From: Streptomyces sp. I6
GTDB taxonomy: Bacteria; Actinomycetota; Actinomycetes; Streptomycetales; Streptomycetaceae
Direction: 5' to 3'
Length of the DNA: 64,000 nt
Assembly (NCBI GenBank): GCA_003725745.1
Contig: RHDP01000001.1
Location: 6,365,501 to 6,429,500 of the forward strand
Shown here: one piece after another, positions 42,987 to 51,650 of the stretch
How the letters are laid out: every line of letters starts with the position of its first letter
Numbering within the stretch: the first letter of the stretch is position 1
Program-made: the position numbers and the translations under genes
Notes under the pieces: generated by a model
Seen by the model: only the letters and a program-made list of their open reading frames with translations
Told to the model about the DNA's origin: nothing
Databases searched by the model: none

Positions 42987-43481
42987 CGTCCGTCCTCCTC
43001 GCCGATGTGCCGCAAGCTGGTGCCTGGTGCCTGGTGCCTGGTGCCTGGTGCCTGCCGCCTGCCGCCTGGGTTCGCCTGGTGCCGGGGCCGCCCGGGGATC
43101 CTTCCGCGGCACCGGGCACGGCACAACCCCGCGGACCGGCCGCCGGTCCTTGCATGGGAGCATTCACGCTCCTGCTCTCGGCATATTTTCCGGACAGATT
43201 CCCGCTGTGACGCCCGGCACCCCAGACGGCCTCCTGGTGAAGATTTTTCACCCCATCACCACATTCGGCTGCGGTTCTTGCGTCCGCGCGAGGGGCGAGT
43301 GCCGAAAACAGCAAGATCAGCTTGATTCAACCCGGCACTGTCTGTGGTGACTTGTCCGTATGGCGGCCAACCTGCCCGCCTCGACTACTCCCCGGCTGCG
43401 GACGGCCTGTAGGCATGGTCACGGCGGTTCCGGCCCGACCACCGCAACCGCTTCTCCACCACATCCACTTGGGGGTAACGC
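42987..43481. other. Divergent intergenic region before melC
   Basis: 495 bases without a gene. It holds the heptamer repeat at 43017-43065 and an AT-richer stretch (about 43185-43345) that should carry the melC promoter. Confidence 0.5.
43017..43065. repeat. 7-bp tandem repeat CTGGTGC (5 copies) then CTGCCGC (2 copies)
   Basis: Seven head-to-tail heptamers, about 30 bases upstream of the enoyl-CoA hydratase start. The second unit is identical to the array at 17286. Confidence 0.92.
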
Positions 43482-43904
43482 ATGTCCGGAATCACCCGCC
43501 GCCGGGCGCTCGGCGCCGCAGCGGGCGCCGCCGCCGGCCTCGCCGCGGCAGGCGCCGCTCACGCGGCGATACAGACCACCGGCCCGCGGCCGCAGGACGC
43601 ACACGGCGGCGCGACCGCGGTGCCGGGCTCGTTCGACGAGGTCTACCAGGGCCGCCGCATAGAGGGCGGCCCCACGCACGACGGCGGTCACGACGGCGGT
43701 CACGGGGGTGGACACCACGGCGGTCACGATGCCGGCTACACCGTCCGCATAGACGGGGAGGAACTCCACGTCATGCGCAACGCCGACGGCACCTGGATCA
43801 GTGTCATCAACCACTACGAGCCGCGGGCCACCCCGCGGGCGCTCGCCCGCGCGGCCGTCACCGAACTCCAGGGCGCCGCCCTCGTCCCGCTCGCCCTCGG
43901 CTGA
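43482..43904 (+). CDS. melC1: Tyrosinase copper chaperone (apotyrosinase activator)
   Basis: 140 residues with a twin-arginine signal ([21 protein letters not shown]) that exports the folded MelC1-MelC2 complex. The middle has a Gly/His-rich stretch at residues 66-82 with six His (66, 70, 74, 78, 79, 82), followed by the conserved caddie fold [20 protein letters not shown] and the Tyr-containing INHYEP that enters the tyrosinase active site. It loads copper into MelC2, encoded 17 bases downstream. The His stretch is longer than I remember in classical MelC1. Confidence 0.93.
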   Translation: MSGITRRRALGAAAGAAAGLAAAGAAHAAIQTTGPRPQDAHGGATAVPGSFDEVYQGRRIEGGPTHDGGHDGGHGGGHHGGHDAGYTVRIDGEELHVMRNADGTWISVINHYEPRATPRALARAAVTELQGAALVPLALG

Positions 43905-43921
43905 ACCGGAGCATCACCGCG

Positions 43922-44749
43922 ATGACCGTACGCAAGAACCAGGCCCAGCTCACCGCCGACGAGAAGCGGCGGTTCGTCAACGCCCTGCTCGCTCTCAAGC
44001 GCAACGGACAGTACGACACCTTCGTCACCACGCACAACGCCTTCATCATGAGCGACACCGACAACGGAGACCGCGTCGGCCACCGCTCGCCGTCGTTCCT
44101 GCCGTGGCACCGGCGATTCCTCATCCAGTTCGAGCAGGCCCTGCAGTCCGTGGACCGGTCGGTGACGCTGCCGTACTGGGACTGGACGGCCGACCGCACC
44201 ACCGCCTCCTCGCTGTGGGCCGCCGACTTCCTCGGCGGCACCGGCCGCGCGCGCGACGGACAGGTCATGGACGGCCCCTTCGCCGCCGCGTCCGGCGGCT
44301 GGACCGTCAACGTCCGCGTCGACGGCCGCGCCTTCCTCCGCCGCTCGCTGGGCGCCGGGGGCCGGCAGCTGCCGACGCGGGCCGAGGTCGACTCCGTACT
44401 GGCCATGTCCACCTACGACGCTCCGCCGTGGAACAGCGCCTCGGACGGCTTCCGCAACCACCTGGAGGGCTGGCGCGGCGTCAATCTGCACAACCGCGTC
44501 CACGTCTGGGTCGGCGGCCAGATGGCGACCGGCGTCTCCCCGAACGACCCGGTGTTCTGGCTCCACCACGCCTTCATCGACAAGCTCTGGGCGGACTGGC
44601 AGCGGCGCCACCCGGACTCGGCCTATCTGCCCGCCGCGGGCACGCCGAACGTCGTGGATCTCCGGGAGAGCATGCGCCCGTGGGACGACGTGACGCCGGC
44701 GGACATGCTCGACCACCGGCCGCACTACACCTACGACACGGCGGCCTGA
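43922..44749 (+). CDS. melC2: Tyrosinase
   Basis: 275 residues, normal length. Type 3 copper ligands are all present: CuA His38, His54, His63 and CuB His190, His194, His216 (numbering as in the Streptomyces enzymes). It oxidises tyrosine to DOPA and dopaquinone, giving melanin. It lacks its own signal peptide and leaves the cell with MelC1. ATG at 43922 with GGAGCATC upstream. Confidence 0.96.
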   Translation: MTVRKNQAQLTADEKRRFVNALLALKRNGQYDTFVTTHNAFIMSDTDNGDRVGHRSPSFLPWHRRFLIQFEQALQSVDRSVTLPYWDWTADRTTASSLWAADFLGGTGRARDGQVMDGPFAAASGGWTVNVRVDGRAFLRRSLGAGGRQLPTRAEVDSVLAMSTYDAPPWNSASDGFRNHLEGWRGVNLHNRVHVWVGGQMATGVSPNDPVFWLHHAFIDKLWADWQRRHPDSAYLPAAGTPNVVDLRESMRPWDDVTPADMLDHRPHYTYDTAA

Positions 44750-45112
44750 CCCAGGCCGCCTGCCCCGGGCCGGAGCGGTCCTCCGTCCCGGGCACGCCGG
44801 CCGGTGACCGTCCGCGTCACCGGCCGGCGCGGCTTCCGACCCCGGCCGTACGGCCGTACCGTTCCGGTGCTCGTGCCCTCGGCGGGGGTCCCGGCCGCCC
44901 ATCGCTCCGACCGGTCCCGGCCGGCCTGCTGGTGCGGAGGGACCCCGGCGGGTGCGCAGGGTCTGCCCGCCGATGGGACCGTGACATGGTGTCCGGTGGG
45001 CGGTGCCCGGCGGGCACGCCCCGGCGATTCGGTACCCGCCGAACGGCGGGTGCCTGCCGGCACCGGTCCGCCCGAACCGGTATCCGGCCGGAACGGGCCC
45101 CGGAGACCGGGC
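44750..45112. other. Intergenic region after melC2
   Basis: Convergent 3' ends. No gene seen; it contains the terminator at 44796-44828. Confidence 0.5.
44796..44828. terminator. Hairpin terminator after melC2
   Basis: GCCGGCCGGTGAC (44796-44808) pairs perfectly with GTCACCGGCCGGC (44816-44828) around a 7-base loop. Confidence 0.8.
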
Positions 45113-45850
45113 CTATCGGCGCTCGAGCCAGTCCCCGTAGTACATCGGCCCCAGATCTGAGCCCTCCGGAGCGACGAGAACGTCTCCCGCCACCAGGGCG
45201 AACGGTCCCGCCCGGTCGTCGGTGACCACGCTGCGGCCGTCGGGCTGCGCGGCCAGGGCGATCCGGCCCAGCTCGTCCAGCGCGAACACCTCGGGGCCGC
45301 CGATGTCGCGGATCCCCTGCAGTGGGCTGCCGGTCGCGGTACCCACGACCGCCGCGGCCACGTCGGACGCGGCGATCGGCTGCAGGGGGGTGCGCGGCAG
45401 CCGGACGACGCCGCCGTCGGTCGTCCAGGACATGATCGCCTCGACGAACTCGAAGAACTGTGTCGCCCGCACGATCGAGTACGGTGTCCGTCCGCTCGCG
45501 ACGATCTCCTCCTGCGCGGTCTTGGCCCGGTAGTAGTCGAGCTGCGGCACCCGGTCCACACCGACGATCGAGAGAATCACCAGATGGCCGACACCGGCCT
45601 CCCGGGCCGCCTTCCCGACGGCGTTCGCCGACGACTCGAAGAAGTCGACGGAGGAAGCGTCGGACGTCGGGGAGTTCGTCACGTCGATCACCACGTCGGA
45701 GCCGGAGAAGGCATCCCGAAGACCCTCACCGCTGACCACGTCGACCCCGGTGGAGCGGGTGGCGGGGACGACGTCGTGCCCGGCCGCCGCCAGCCGTTCG
45801 GCGGCCTGCGAGCCGATCAGGCCGCTGGCCCCCAGGACCGTGAACTTCAT
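45113..45850 (-). CDS. NAD(P)-binding atypical SDR/NmrA-like protein
   Basis: 245 residues. N-terminal NADP-binding motif FTVLGASGLIGSQAAERL (GxxGxxG at about 7-13), then VVIDVTNSPT and VGHLVILSIVGVDRVPQLDYYRAK with the Tyr-x3-Lys arrangement YYRAK. Similar proteins are annotated as NAD(P)H-binding or NmrA-like quinone reductases. ATG at 45850 with GAAAGGTG in front. Closest in function may be redox sensing; no clear partner nearby. Confidence 0.86.
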   Translation of the reverse strand: MKFTVLGASGLIGSQAAERLAAAGHDVVPATRSTGVDVVSGEGLRDAFSGSDVVIDVTNSPTSDASSVDFFESSANAVGKAAREAGVGHLVILSIVGVDRVPQLDYYRAKTAQEEIVASGRTPYSIVRATQFFEFVEAIMSWTTDGGVVRLPRTPLQPIAASDVAAAVVGTATGSPLQGIRDIGGPEVFALDELGRIALAAQPDGRSVVTDDRAGPFALVAGDVLVAPEGSDLGPMYYGDWLERR

Positions 45851-46336
45851 GGCGCACCTTTCGTCGGCCGTTCGCGTTCCCGAGGCGTCGTGGCGCCGAC
45901 CGCGCGAACGGGATTGCCTGTCGTGAGCCGATCGGCCCGAGGCGGGCCGAGTGGGCATCGAGTGCTCGGGGTTCCGGGTTCGGGTGTTCGGGGTTCGGGT
46001 GTTCGTGCGTCCCCGGTGGGCGGGGCCTCGCTCCGCACGGCGGCCGCCGTACCGTAGCGCGGCGTGCGCGGCCGGTTTCCCGGCGGTTCCCGGTCGGAGC
46101 GCCGCCTCGGACCACGGCACTCCCGGCGGCGCGGCGGTGCGGCGGTGCGGCCGTGCGGCGGGGCAGTACGGGCAGAGCGGAGGGCAGCACCCGGCCGCCC
46201 TGGACGGGAGCCGCCGAATTCCGGCCGGGCGGGCCGACGAGGGGCCGTTCGGCCGCCCGCACGTTCCACACCCCGGTTCCGTGGGGCACCGGCGCCGTGG
46301 ATGCGCGGGGCGCCTGCCGCCGGTCGGGTGACGGCG
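45851..46336. other. Intergenic region, 486 bp
   Basis: No convincing gene. Contains GGGTTCGGGTGTTCG repeats near 45968-46008 and C-rich repeated AGGCGGTGCGGC blocks near 46130-46160. Confidence 0.45.
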
Positions 46337-46561
46337 TCAGCCCGTCCCCTCCGCGTCCTCGATGCGGAACCCGACCTTCAGGCCGACCTGGAAGTGCTCG
46401 ATCTCGCCGTTCTCGATGTTGCCGCGCACCTGCGTGACCTCGAACCAGTCGAGCCCGCGCAGTGTCTGCCCGGCGCGTGCGATGCCGTTCCTGATGGCCT
46501 GGTCGACGCCCTCGTGCGAGGTGCCGACGATCTCGGTGACCCGGTAGGTGTGGTGGGACAT
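46337..46561 (-). CDS. Dodecin (flavin-storing small protein)
   Basis: 74 residues, the expected size. MSHHTYRVTEIVGTSHEG, the flavin-stacking Trp in GLDWFEVTQVRG and GEIEHFQVGLKVGFRIED match dodecin. Twelve copies make a hollow sphere that binds flavin (or CoA in some actinobacteria) and limits flavin photochemistry. ATG at 46561 with GAGAGGAG upstream. Confidence 0.94.
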   Translation of the reverse strand: MSHHTYRVTEIVGTSHEGVDQAIRNGIARAGQTLRGLDWFEVTQVRGNIENGEIEHFQVGLKVGFRIEDAEGTG

Positions 46562-46996
46562 GAGGGCCGCTCTCCTCTCAGCCGTTTCGTTGGCTCCAGT
46601 CCACCGTGCCCCAGCCCGTTCCGGTCCGCGAGGCGTCCGGGCCCGGTCCCGCTCGCCCCGTCCACCCCGTCCACCCCGTTCATCCCGTCCACTCCGTTCA
46701 TCCCGTCCACCCCGTTCATCCCGTCCACCCCGTTCATCCCGTCCAGCCCGTCCACCCCGTTCATCCCGTCCACCCCGTCCAGGCCGGTCGCCCCGTTCGC
46801 CCCGGCCGCCCCGGCAGGAGGTGGCCCGCCCGCTCCCGCCCCCGGCAGGAGGTCGCACGAGGTCGCCTGCCATTCAGACGGCCCACATCCGCGCTCCGCA
46901 CCACCGTCACGTCGAGTCCAGCCGGTCGCGGGATGAGTAGGGAGCCGGACGCCGCAAGGCGCGGCCCGGCTCCACCGTCCGGCAGAGGAGACCGCC
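46562..46996. other. Divergent intergenic region between dodecin and OlsB-like gene
   Basis: 435 bases. It holds the 9-bp repeat array at 46657-46782 and probably both promoters. The minus strand reading of the array is Gly-X-Y, discussed in the findings, but I do not call a gene. Confidence 0.45.
46657..46782. repeat. 9-bp tandem repeat, 14 copies (CCCGTCCAC / CCCGTTCAT)
   Basis: Fourteen head-to-tail nonamers alternating mainly between two versions. The longest array in the window; likely variable in length. Confidence 0.92.
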
Positions 46997-47770
46997 ATGC
47001 CCGCATCGCCAGCCGTCGCCGCCCCCCTGGTCGCCGCCGAGCCCCGCTACGTGGTGTCGCTCGCCCGTGACCAGCAGGACGTACGGGCCGCGCAGCGGCC
47101 GCGCCACCAGGTGTTCGCCGGGGAGATGGGCGCCCGCCTCGAGGGCCCCGAACCCGGGCTGGACGCCGACGCCTTCGACGCGTACTGCGACCACATCCTG
47201 GTACGCCACGAGGACACCGGCGAGGTCGTCGGCACCTACCGGGTGCTGCCGCCCGAGCGCGCCCGGGTCGCCGGGCGGCTCTACTCCGAGACCGAGTTCG
47301 ACCTGACCCGGCTGGCCCCCATCCGCGGCGACCTCGTCGAGGTGGGCCGCTCCTGCGTCCACCCCGCCCACCGCAACGGTGCCGTCATCGCGCTCGTCTG
47401 GGCCGGGCTCGCCCGCTACATGACCCGCACCGGCCACACCTGGCTGTCCGGCTGCTGCTCGGTCCCGCTCGCCGACGGCGGCGGACTCGCCGCCGCGACC
47501 TGGGACGCCGTCAAGGCCGAGCACCTCGCTCCGGAGGAATACCGGGTCACCCCGCACCAGCTCTGGAGCGCGGACGGCATCGCCCGACCCGGGGGCCGCA
47601 CCGAACTCCCCCCGCTGCTGCGCGGCTACCTCCGCCTCGGGGCCTGGATCTGCGGCGCGCCCGCCCACGACCCCGGCTTCGGCGTCGCCGACCTCTACGT
47701 CCTGCTGTCGCTGCGCCGCACCAACCCCCGCTACCTGCGGCACTTCCTCTCCCTGGCACCGGTGAAATGA
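46997..47770 (+). CDS. OlsB-like GNAT N-acyltransferase
   Basis: 257 residues of the Acetyltransf_5/hemolysin-like GNAT family. Key parts: RHQVFAGEMGARL, CDHILVRHEDTGEVVGTYRVL and VEVGRSCVHPAHRNGAVIALVW. OlsB adds a 3-hydroxy fatty acid to ornithine to make lyso-ornithine lipid, a phosphate-free membrane lipid. The PlsC-type acyltransferase gene next to it (ATGA overlap) would do the second step, which supports the assignment. ATG 46997 with GGCAGAGGAGA upstream. Confidence 0.86.
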   Translation: MPASPAVAAPLVAAEPRYVVSLARDQQDVRAAQRPRHQVFAGEMGARLEGPEPGLDADAFDAYCDHILVRHEDTGEVVGTYRVLPPERARVAGRLYSETEFDLTRLAPIRGDLVEVGRSCVHPAHRNGAVIALVWAGLARYMTRTGHTWLSGCCSVPLADGGGLAAATWDAVKAEHLAPEEYRVTPHQLWSADGIARPGGRTELPPLLRGYLRLGAWICGAPAHDPGFGVADLYVLLSLRRTNPRYLRHFLSLAPVK

Positions 47771-48729
47771 GCGCCTGGCTGCCCACCGCGCCCTGCACGC
47801 CCGCCGGCTGCGCGTCCCTGCGGTGGCCGACCGTGCGACGGGCCACCGCGGTGCTCCGGCTGGTCGCGGGTACGGCGGCGGTCCTCGCGGGCGTCCTGCT
47901 CGCCCCGGTGGCGATCCCCCTCGGCCCGACGGGCCGTGCCCGGCTGGCCGCCCTGTGGTGCCGCACGGTGATGCGGGCCTTCGGCGTGCGGGTCCGGGTG
48001 ACCGGTGCGGTCCCGCCCCGGCGCCTGCCCGGGCCTCCCGGGCCGGGCACGCTGGTCGTCCCCAACCACATCTCCTGGCTGGACGTCCCGCTCGTCGCCT
48101 CGGTCCTGCCCGGGCGGATGCTGGCCAAGCGCGAGGTGCGGCGGTGGCCCGTCCTCGGACCGCTCGCCCGCTTCGGCGGGACGCTGTTCGTGGACCGCGA
48201 CCGGCTGAGGGAACTCCCCGCGGTCGTCGGCGCCGTGGCCGGCGTGCTCCGGCGCGGCTCACGGGTGGTGGTGTTCCCCGAGGGGTCCACCTGGTGCGGC
48301 CGGGAGCGGGGCCGCTTCCGGCCCGCGGTGTTCCAGGCGGCGCTCGACGCCGGCGCGGTCGTGCAGCCGGTGCACATCGCCTACCGGCCCGTCGGCGCGG
48401 CCGCGTTCGTCGGCGACGACGCGCTGGGCACCTCGCTGTGGCGGGTCGCGGCGGCCGCCGGGCTGACCGCGGAGATCACCGTCCTGCCGCCGATCCCCGC
48501 GGCGGCCCACCCCGACCGCCGCGCACTCGCCCGGGCGGCCCAGCCGGCCGTCGGCGGGGCGGCGGCCGCCGGTGCCACCGCCGCCCCGCACCGGCGGCCC
48601 CCGGGGTCGCGGGTGTTCCCCGCTCAGACCACCGTCGACAGGGACAGCGCGAACCTGCCCTCCGCGTCGGTCCACCACTCGGTGAGCTTCATCCCCGCGG
48701 CGGCGAGTTCGGAGCGCACGCCTTCCTGA
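47767..48729 (+). CDS. OlsA/PlsC-like 1-acylglycerol-phosphate (or lyso-ornithine lipid) acyltransferase
   Basis: 320 residues. One membrane helix near 33-55 and the acyltransferase motifs NHISWLD (H-x4-D, about 99-105), GGTLFVDRDRL and VVFPEGSTW. ATG overlaps the OlsB-like stop, so the two are coupled; together they look like an OlsBA ornithine lipid pair. The last 106 bases run over the convergent egtD gene. The C-terminal 60 residues are poorly structured, so a missed base may hide an earlier stop, but no frame stops before egtD begins. Confidence 0.85.
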   Translation: MSAWLPTAPCTPAGCASLRWPTVRRATAVLRLVAGTAAVLAGVLLAPVAIPLGPTGRARLAALWCRTVMRAFGVRVRVTGAVPPRRLPGPPGPGTLVVPNHISWLDVPLVASVLPGRMLAKREVRRWPVLGPLARFGGTLFVDRDRLRELPAVVGAVAGVLRRGSRVVVFPEGSTWCGRERGRFRPAVFQAALDAGAVVQPVHIAYRPVGAAAFVGDDALGTSLWRVAAAAGLTAEITVLPPIPAAAHPDRRALARAAQPAVGGAAAAGATAAPHRRPPGSRVFPAQTTVDRDSANLPSASVHHSVSFIPAAASSERTPS

Positions 48730-49586
48730 CGGAACTTCGCGGAGACCTCCGTACGGATCTCCTCACCCGCCTCGAAGGGAACGACGAGATCGAGCCCGCG
48801 GATCTTCACACTCACCCGCTCGCGTGCGCGCAGGCGCATCTCGATCCACTCCTCCCGGTCGTTCCAGACGGCCACGTGGTCGAAGCCGTCCAGGGGGAAG
48901 TCCGCCTCCAGTTCCCGGTTGACCACGGAGAGGACGTTCTTGTTGAAGTCCGCAGTGACACCGGCGGCGTCGTCGTACGCGGCCACCAGCACCCGCTCGT
49001 CCTTCACCAGGTCCGAGCCGAGCAGCAGCGCGTCCCCGGGCGACAGGAGCGCCCGCACGGACCGCAGGAAGTCCGTGCGCTCGCCGGGCAGCAGATTGCC
49101 GAGCGTTCCGCCGAGGAAGGCGACCAGCCGCGGGCCGGGGGCGTCCGGCAGGGCCAGAACACGGGTGAAGTCCGCGATCAGAGCGTGCACATGGAGGCCG
49201 GGCCGGTCCGCGAGCAGCGCCTCGCCGGCCCCGGTCAGCGCGCTCTCGCTCACGTCCACCGGGACATAGCTGTGCAGCTCCGGCAGGGCGTCCAGCAGGA
49301 AGCGGGTCTTCTCCGAGGAGCCGGAGCCGAGCTCCACCAGGGTGCGGGCGCCGGTCACGGCGGCGATGTCCCCGGCCCGGCCGGCGAGGATCTCCCGCTC
49401 GGCACGCGTCGGGTAGTACTCGGGCAGCCGGGTGATCTCCTCGAACAGCTCGCTCCCGCGGGCGTCGTAGAACCACTTCGGCGGCAGTTCCTTGGGGCTG
49501 CGGGTCAGGCCGTGCCGCACATCGGCGCGCAGCGCGGCACTCGTGGCGTCCTCGGGCAGGGTGCGGGTCAGCTGGAACGGGCTCAC
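48624..49586 (-). CDS. egtD: L-histidine N-alpha-methyltransferase of ergothioneine synthesis
   Basis: 320 residues from GTG 49586. Trimethylates histidine to hercynine with SAM. Family features: PPKWFYDARGSELFEEITRLPEYYPTRAE (histidine-binding front), TLVELGSGSSEKTRFLLDAL (SAM loop), VPVDVSESAL and LGGTLGNLLPGER. The start overlaps the egtC stop (GTGA). Last gene of the egtABCD operon; its 3' end overlaps the OlsA-like gene on the other strand by 106 bases. Confidence 0.96.
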   Translation of the reverse strand: MSPFQLTRTLPEDATSAALRADVRHGLTRSPKELPPKWFYDARGSELFEEITRLPEYYPTRAEREILAGRAGDIAAVTGARTLVELGSGSSEKTRFLLDALPELHSYVPVDVSESALTGAGEALLADRPGLHVHALIADFTRVLALPDAPGPRLVAFLGGTLGNLLPGERTDFLRSVRALLSPGDALLLGSDLVKDERVLVAAYDDAAGVTADFNKNVLSVVNRELEADFPLDGFDHVAVWNDREEWIEMRLRARERVSVKIRGLDLVVPFEAGEEIRTEVSAKFRQEGVRSELAAAGMKLTEWWTDAEGRFALSLSTVV

Positions 49587-50338
49587 GCGGGCGGCTCCTT
49601 GAGCGGGGTCAGCAGTACGTCGGTACGGGTCGCCGTGAGCAGCGCTCGGTCGGGCACCTCGCACCATCGGGGGTCGTCGTCGTACGGCTCGGACGCCACG
49701 ACCGTGCCCCGGCCGGGCACGGCCAGGTACCAGAGCGTGTCGCCCCAGGCGGTCGCGGCGATCGTCACGCCGTCGGTCAGCAGCAGATTGAGGCGGGAGC
49801 CCGGCGCGGCGCGGGCCACGTCGAGCACGGTGTCGGCGACGGCCTGGCCCGGCTCGTCGCCCTCCCGCAGCCGGTGCAGCACCAGCGCCCACACCAGGGC
49901 GGAGTCGCAGCGCGCCTCCAGCGACAGCAGTTCCGCGGCGGGCAGTGCGGCGGCGAGCGGGGCCACGCTGCCGGGCCAGCCGCGCACGGCTCCGTTGTGG
50001 CTGAACAGCCAGGGACCCGCGGCGAACGGGGCGGCCGCGGCCTCGCCGTCCGCGCCGGCCTCCGTGGCGTCCCGGACGGCGGCCAGCAGCGCCTCGCTGC
50101 GGACCACCCGGGCCAGATCGGCGAAGGACGGGTCGGCCCAGACGGGCCCGGCACGCCGGTAGCGGGCGGGCACCGGATCGCCTTCGGCGTACCATCCCAC
50201 GCCGAAACCGTCCGCGTTCACCGTGCCGTGCCGCTGCCGGCGCGGTGCCCACGACTGCCGCAGCAGCGCGTGCGGCGGACGCACCAGCAGGTCCCCCAGT
50301 GCCCTCGGCCGCCCGAGGCAGGCGATGTGACGGCACAT
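49583..50338 (-). CDS. egtC: Ergothioneine gamma-glutamyl hydrolase (class II amidotransferase)
   Basis: 251 residues. The Cys2 nucleophile directly after the start (MCRHIACLG) and NADGFGVGWYAEG, WLFSHNGAVRGWPGS mark the Ntn-type glutaminase fold. It removes glutamate from gamma-glutamyl-hercynylcysteine sulfoxide. ATG 50338 overlaps the egtB stop. Confidence 0.95.
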   Translation of the reverse strand: MCRHIACLGRPRALGDLLVRPPHALLRQSWAPRRQRHGTVNADGFGVGWYAEGDPVPARYRRAGPVWADPSFADLARVVRSEALLAAVRDATEAGADGEAAAAPFAAGPWLFSHNGAVRGWPGSVAPLAAALPAAELLSLEARCDSALVWALVLHRLREGDEPGQAVADTVLDVARAAPGSRLNLLLTDGVTIAATAWGDTLWYLAVPGRGTVVASEPYDDDPRWCEVPDRALLTATRTDVLLTPLKEPPA

Positions 50339-51650
50339 CAGGCGTCCCGGGCGGTACGGAAACCGGAGAAGATCTGCCGGCGCACCGGAAGGTCCCAGTT
50401 GCGGAACGTGCCCCGGCAGGCCACCGGGTCCACGGCGAACGAGCCGCCCCGCAGCACCTTGTGCCCGGGGCCGAAGAACACCTCCGAGTACTCGCGGTAC
50501 GGGAACGCCGCGAATCCCGGGTACGGCAGGAAGTCGCTCGAAGTCCACTCCCACACGTCGCCGACCATCTGACGTGCCCCGCACGGCGAGGCGCCCTCCG
50601 GGTACGCTCCGGCGGGCGCGGGACGAAGGTGCCGCTGCCCCAGGTTGGCCCGCTCCGGCGTCGGGTCGTCGTCGCCCCACGGGTAGCGCCGCGAACGGCC
50701 GGACGCGGGATCGTGCCGGGCGGCCTTCTCCCACTCGGCCTCGGTGGGCAGCCGCCGCCCCGCCCAGCGCGCGTAGGCGTCCGCCTCGTACCAGCTGACG
50801 TGCAGTACCGGCTCGTCCTCGGGCACCGGCTCGGTCGTCCCGAACCGGCGGCGCAGCCACTGCCCGCCCTCGCACCGCCAGAACAGCGGCGCGCCGATGC
50901 CGTGCCGGCGGATCTGCTCCCAGCCCTCGGGCGCCCACCAGCGCTCGTCGGTGTAGCCGCCGTCCGCGACGAACGCCTGGAAGGCGCCGTTGGTGACGGG
51001 CGTGGTGTCGATGAAGAACGCGTCCACATGGCGGTGGTGCGCGGGCCGTTCGTTGTCCAGTGCCCACGGCTCGGCGGAGGTGCCCATGGTGAACGGCCCG
51101 GCCGGCACCGGCACTTCGGCCGGCAGCCCGGCGGTGCCGCCCCCGGGTGGCTCGGGAGCGCTCAGCGCCGCCGGGCCGCGCCGCAGTTGGTGGGTGATGA
51201 GCATGGTCTCGTCGTGCTGCTGCTCGTGCTGCGCGATCATCCCGAAGGCGAAGGCGGAATCCACGAGCGGGCCGCCGTGCAGCGGGTGCGCCTCCAGGAC
51301 GTCCAGCACCCGGCCGCGGACGTCGGAGGCGTACGTCCGGGACTCGGCGGGGGACAGCAGCGGGAGGGCCGGGCGCTCGGCACGCGGGTGCTCGAAGGCG
51401 TCGTACACGGAGTCGATCTCGGGCCGGAGCGCCTCCCGCCCGGCGACGGCCCGCAGGAGCCACTGCTCCTCCTGGTTGCCGATGTGCGCCAGGTCCCACA
51501 CGAGCGGGGACATCAGGGGGAGTGCTGGGCGGTGAGTTCGCCGTCGTCGACGCACTCCGTCAGCAGCCTGGTGCGGTCCCTGGCGGTCGTCAGCGCCTCC
51601 AGGGCGCGCTTCCTGAGCACCTCGTCCGCGGCCACCGGGGTCTCGGTCAT
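50338..51650 (-). CDS. egtB: Ergothioneine sulfoxide synthase (one frameshift)
   Basis: Iron-dependent enzyme joining hercynine and gamma-glutamylcysteine. After repair 437 residues: N-terminal DinB-like domain with MSPLVWDLAHIGNQEEQWLL and the iron ligands in AQHEQQHDETML, then an FGE-sulfatase fold with PAGPFTMGT, RLPTEAEWEKAARH and GDVWEWTSSDFLPYPGF. The break is at GGGGG 51516-51520 (plus strand): one base joins ELTAQHSP to LMSPLVWD. ATG 51650 overlaps the egtA stop. Confidence 0.94.

Noticed and set aside
46657..46782. Possible CRISPR array
   Set aside because: The units are 9 bp with no unique spacers and no cas genes are near. The same reasoning removes all the other arrays.
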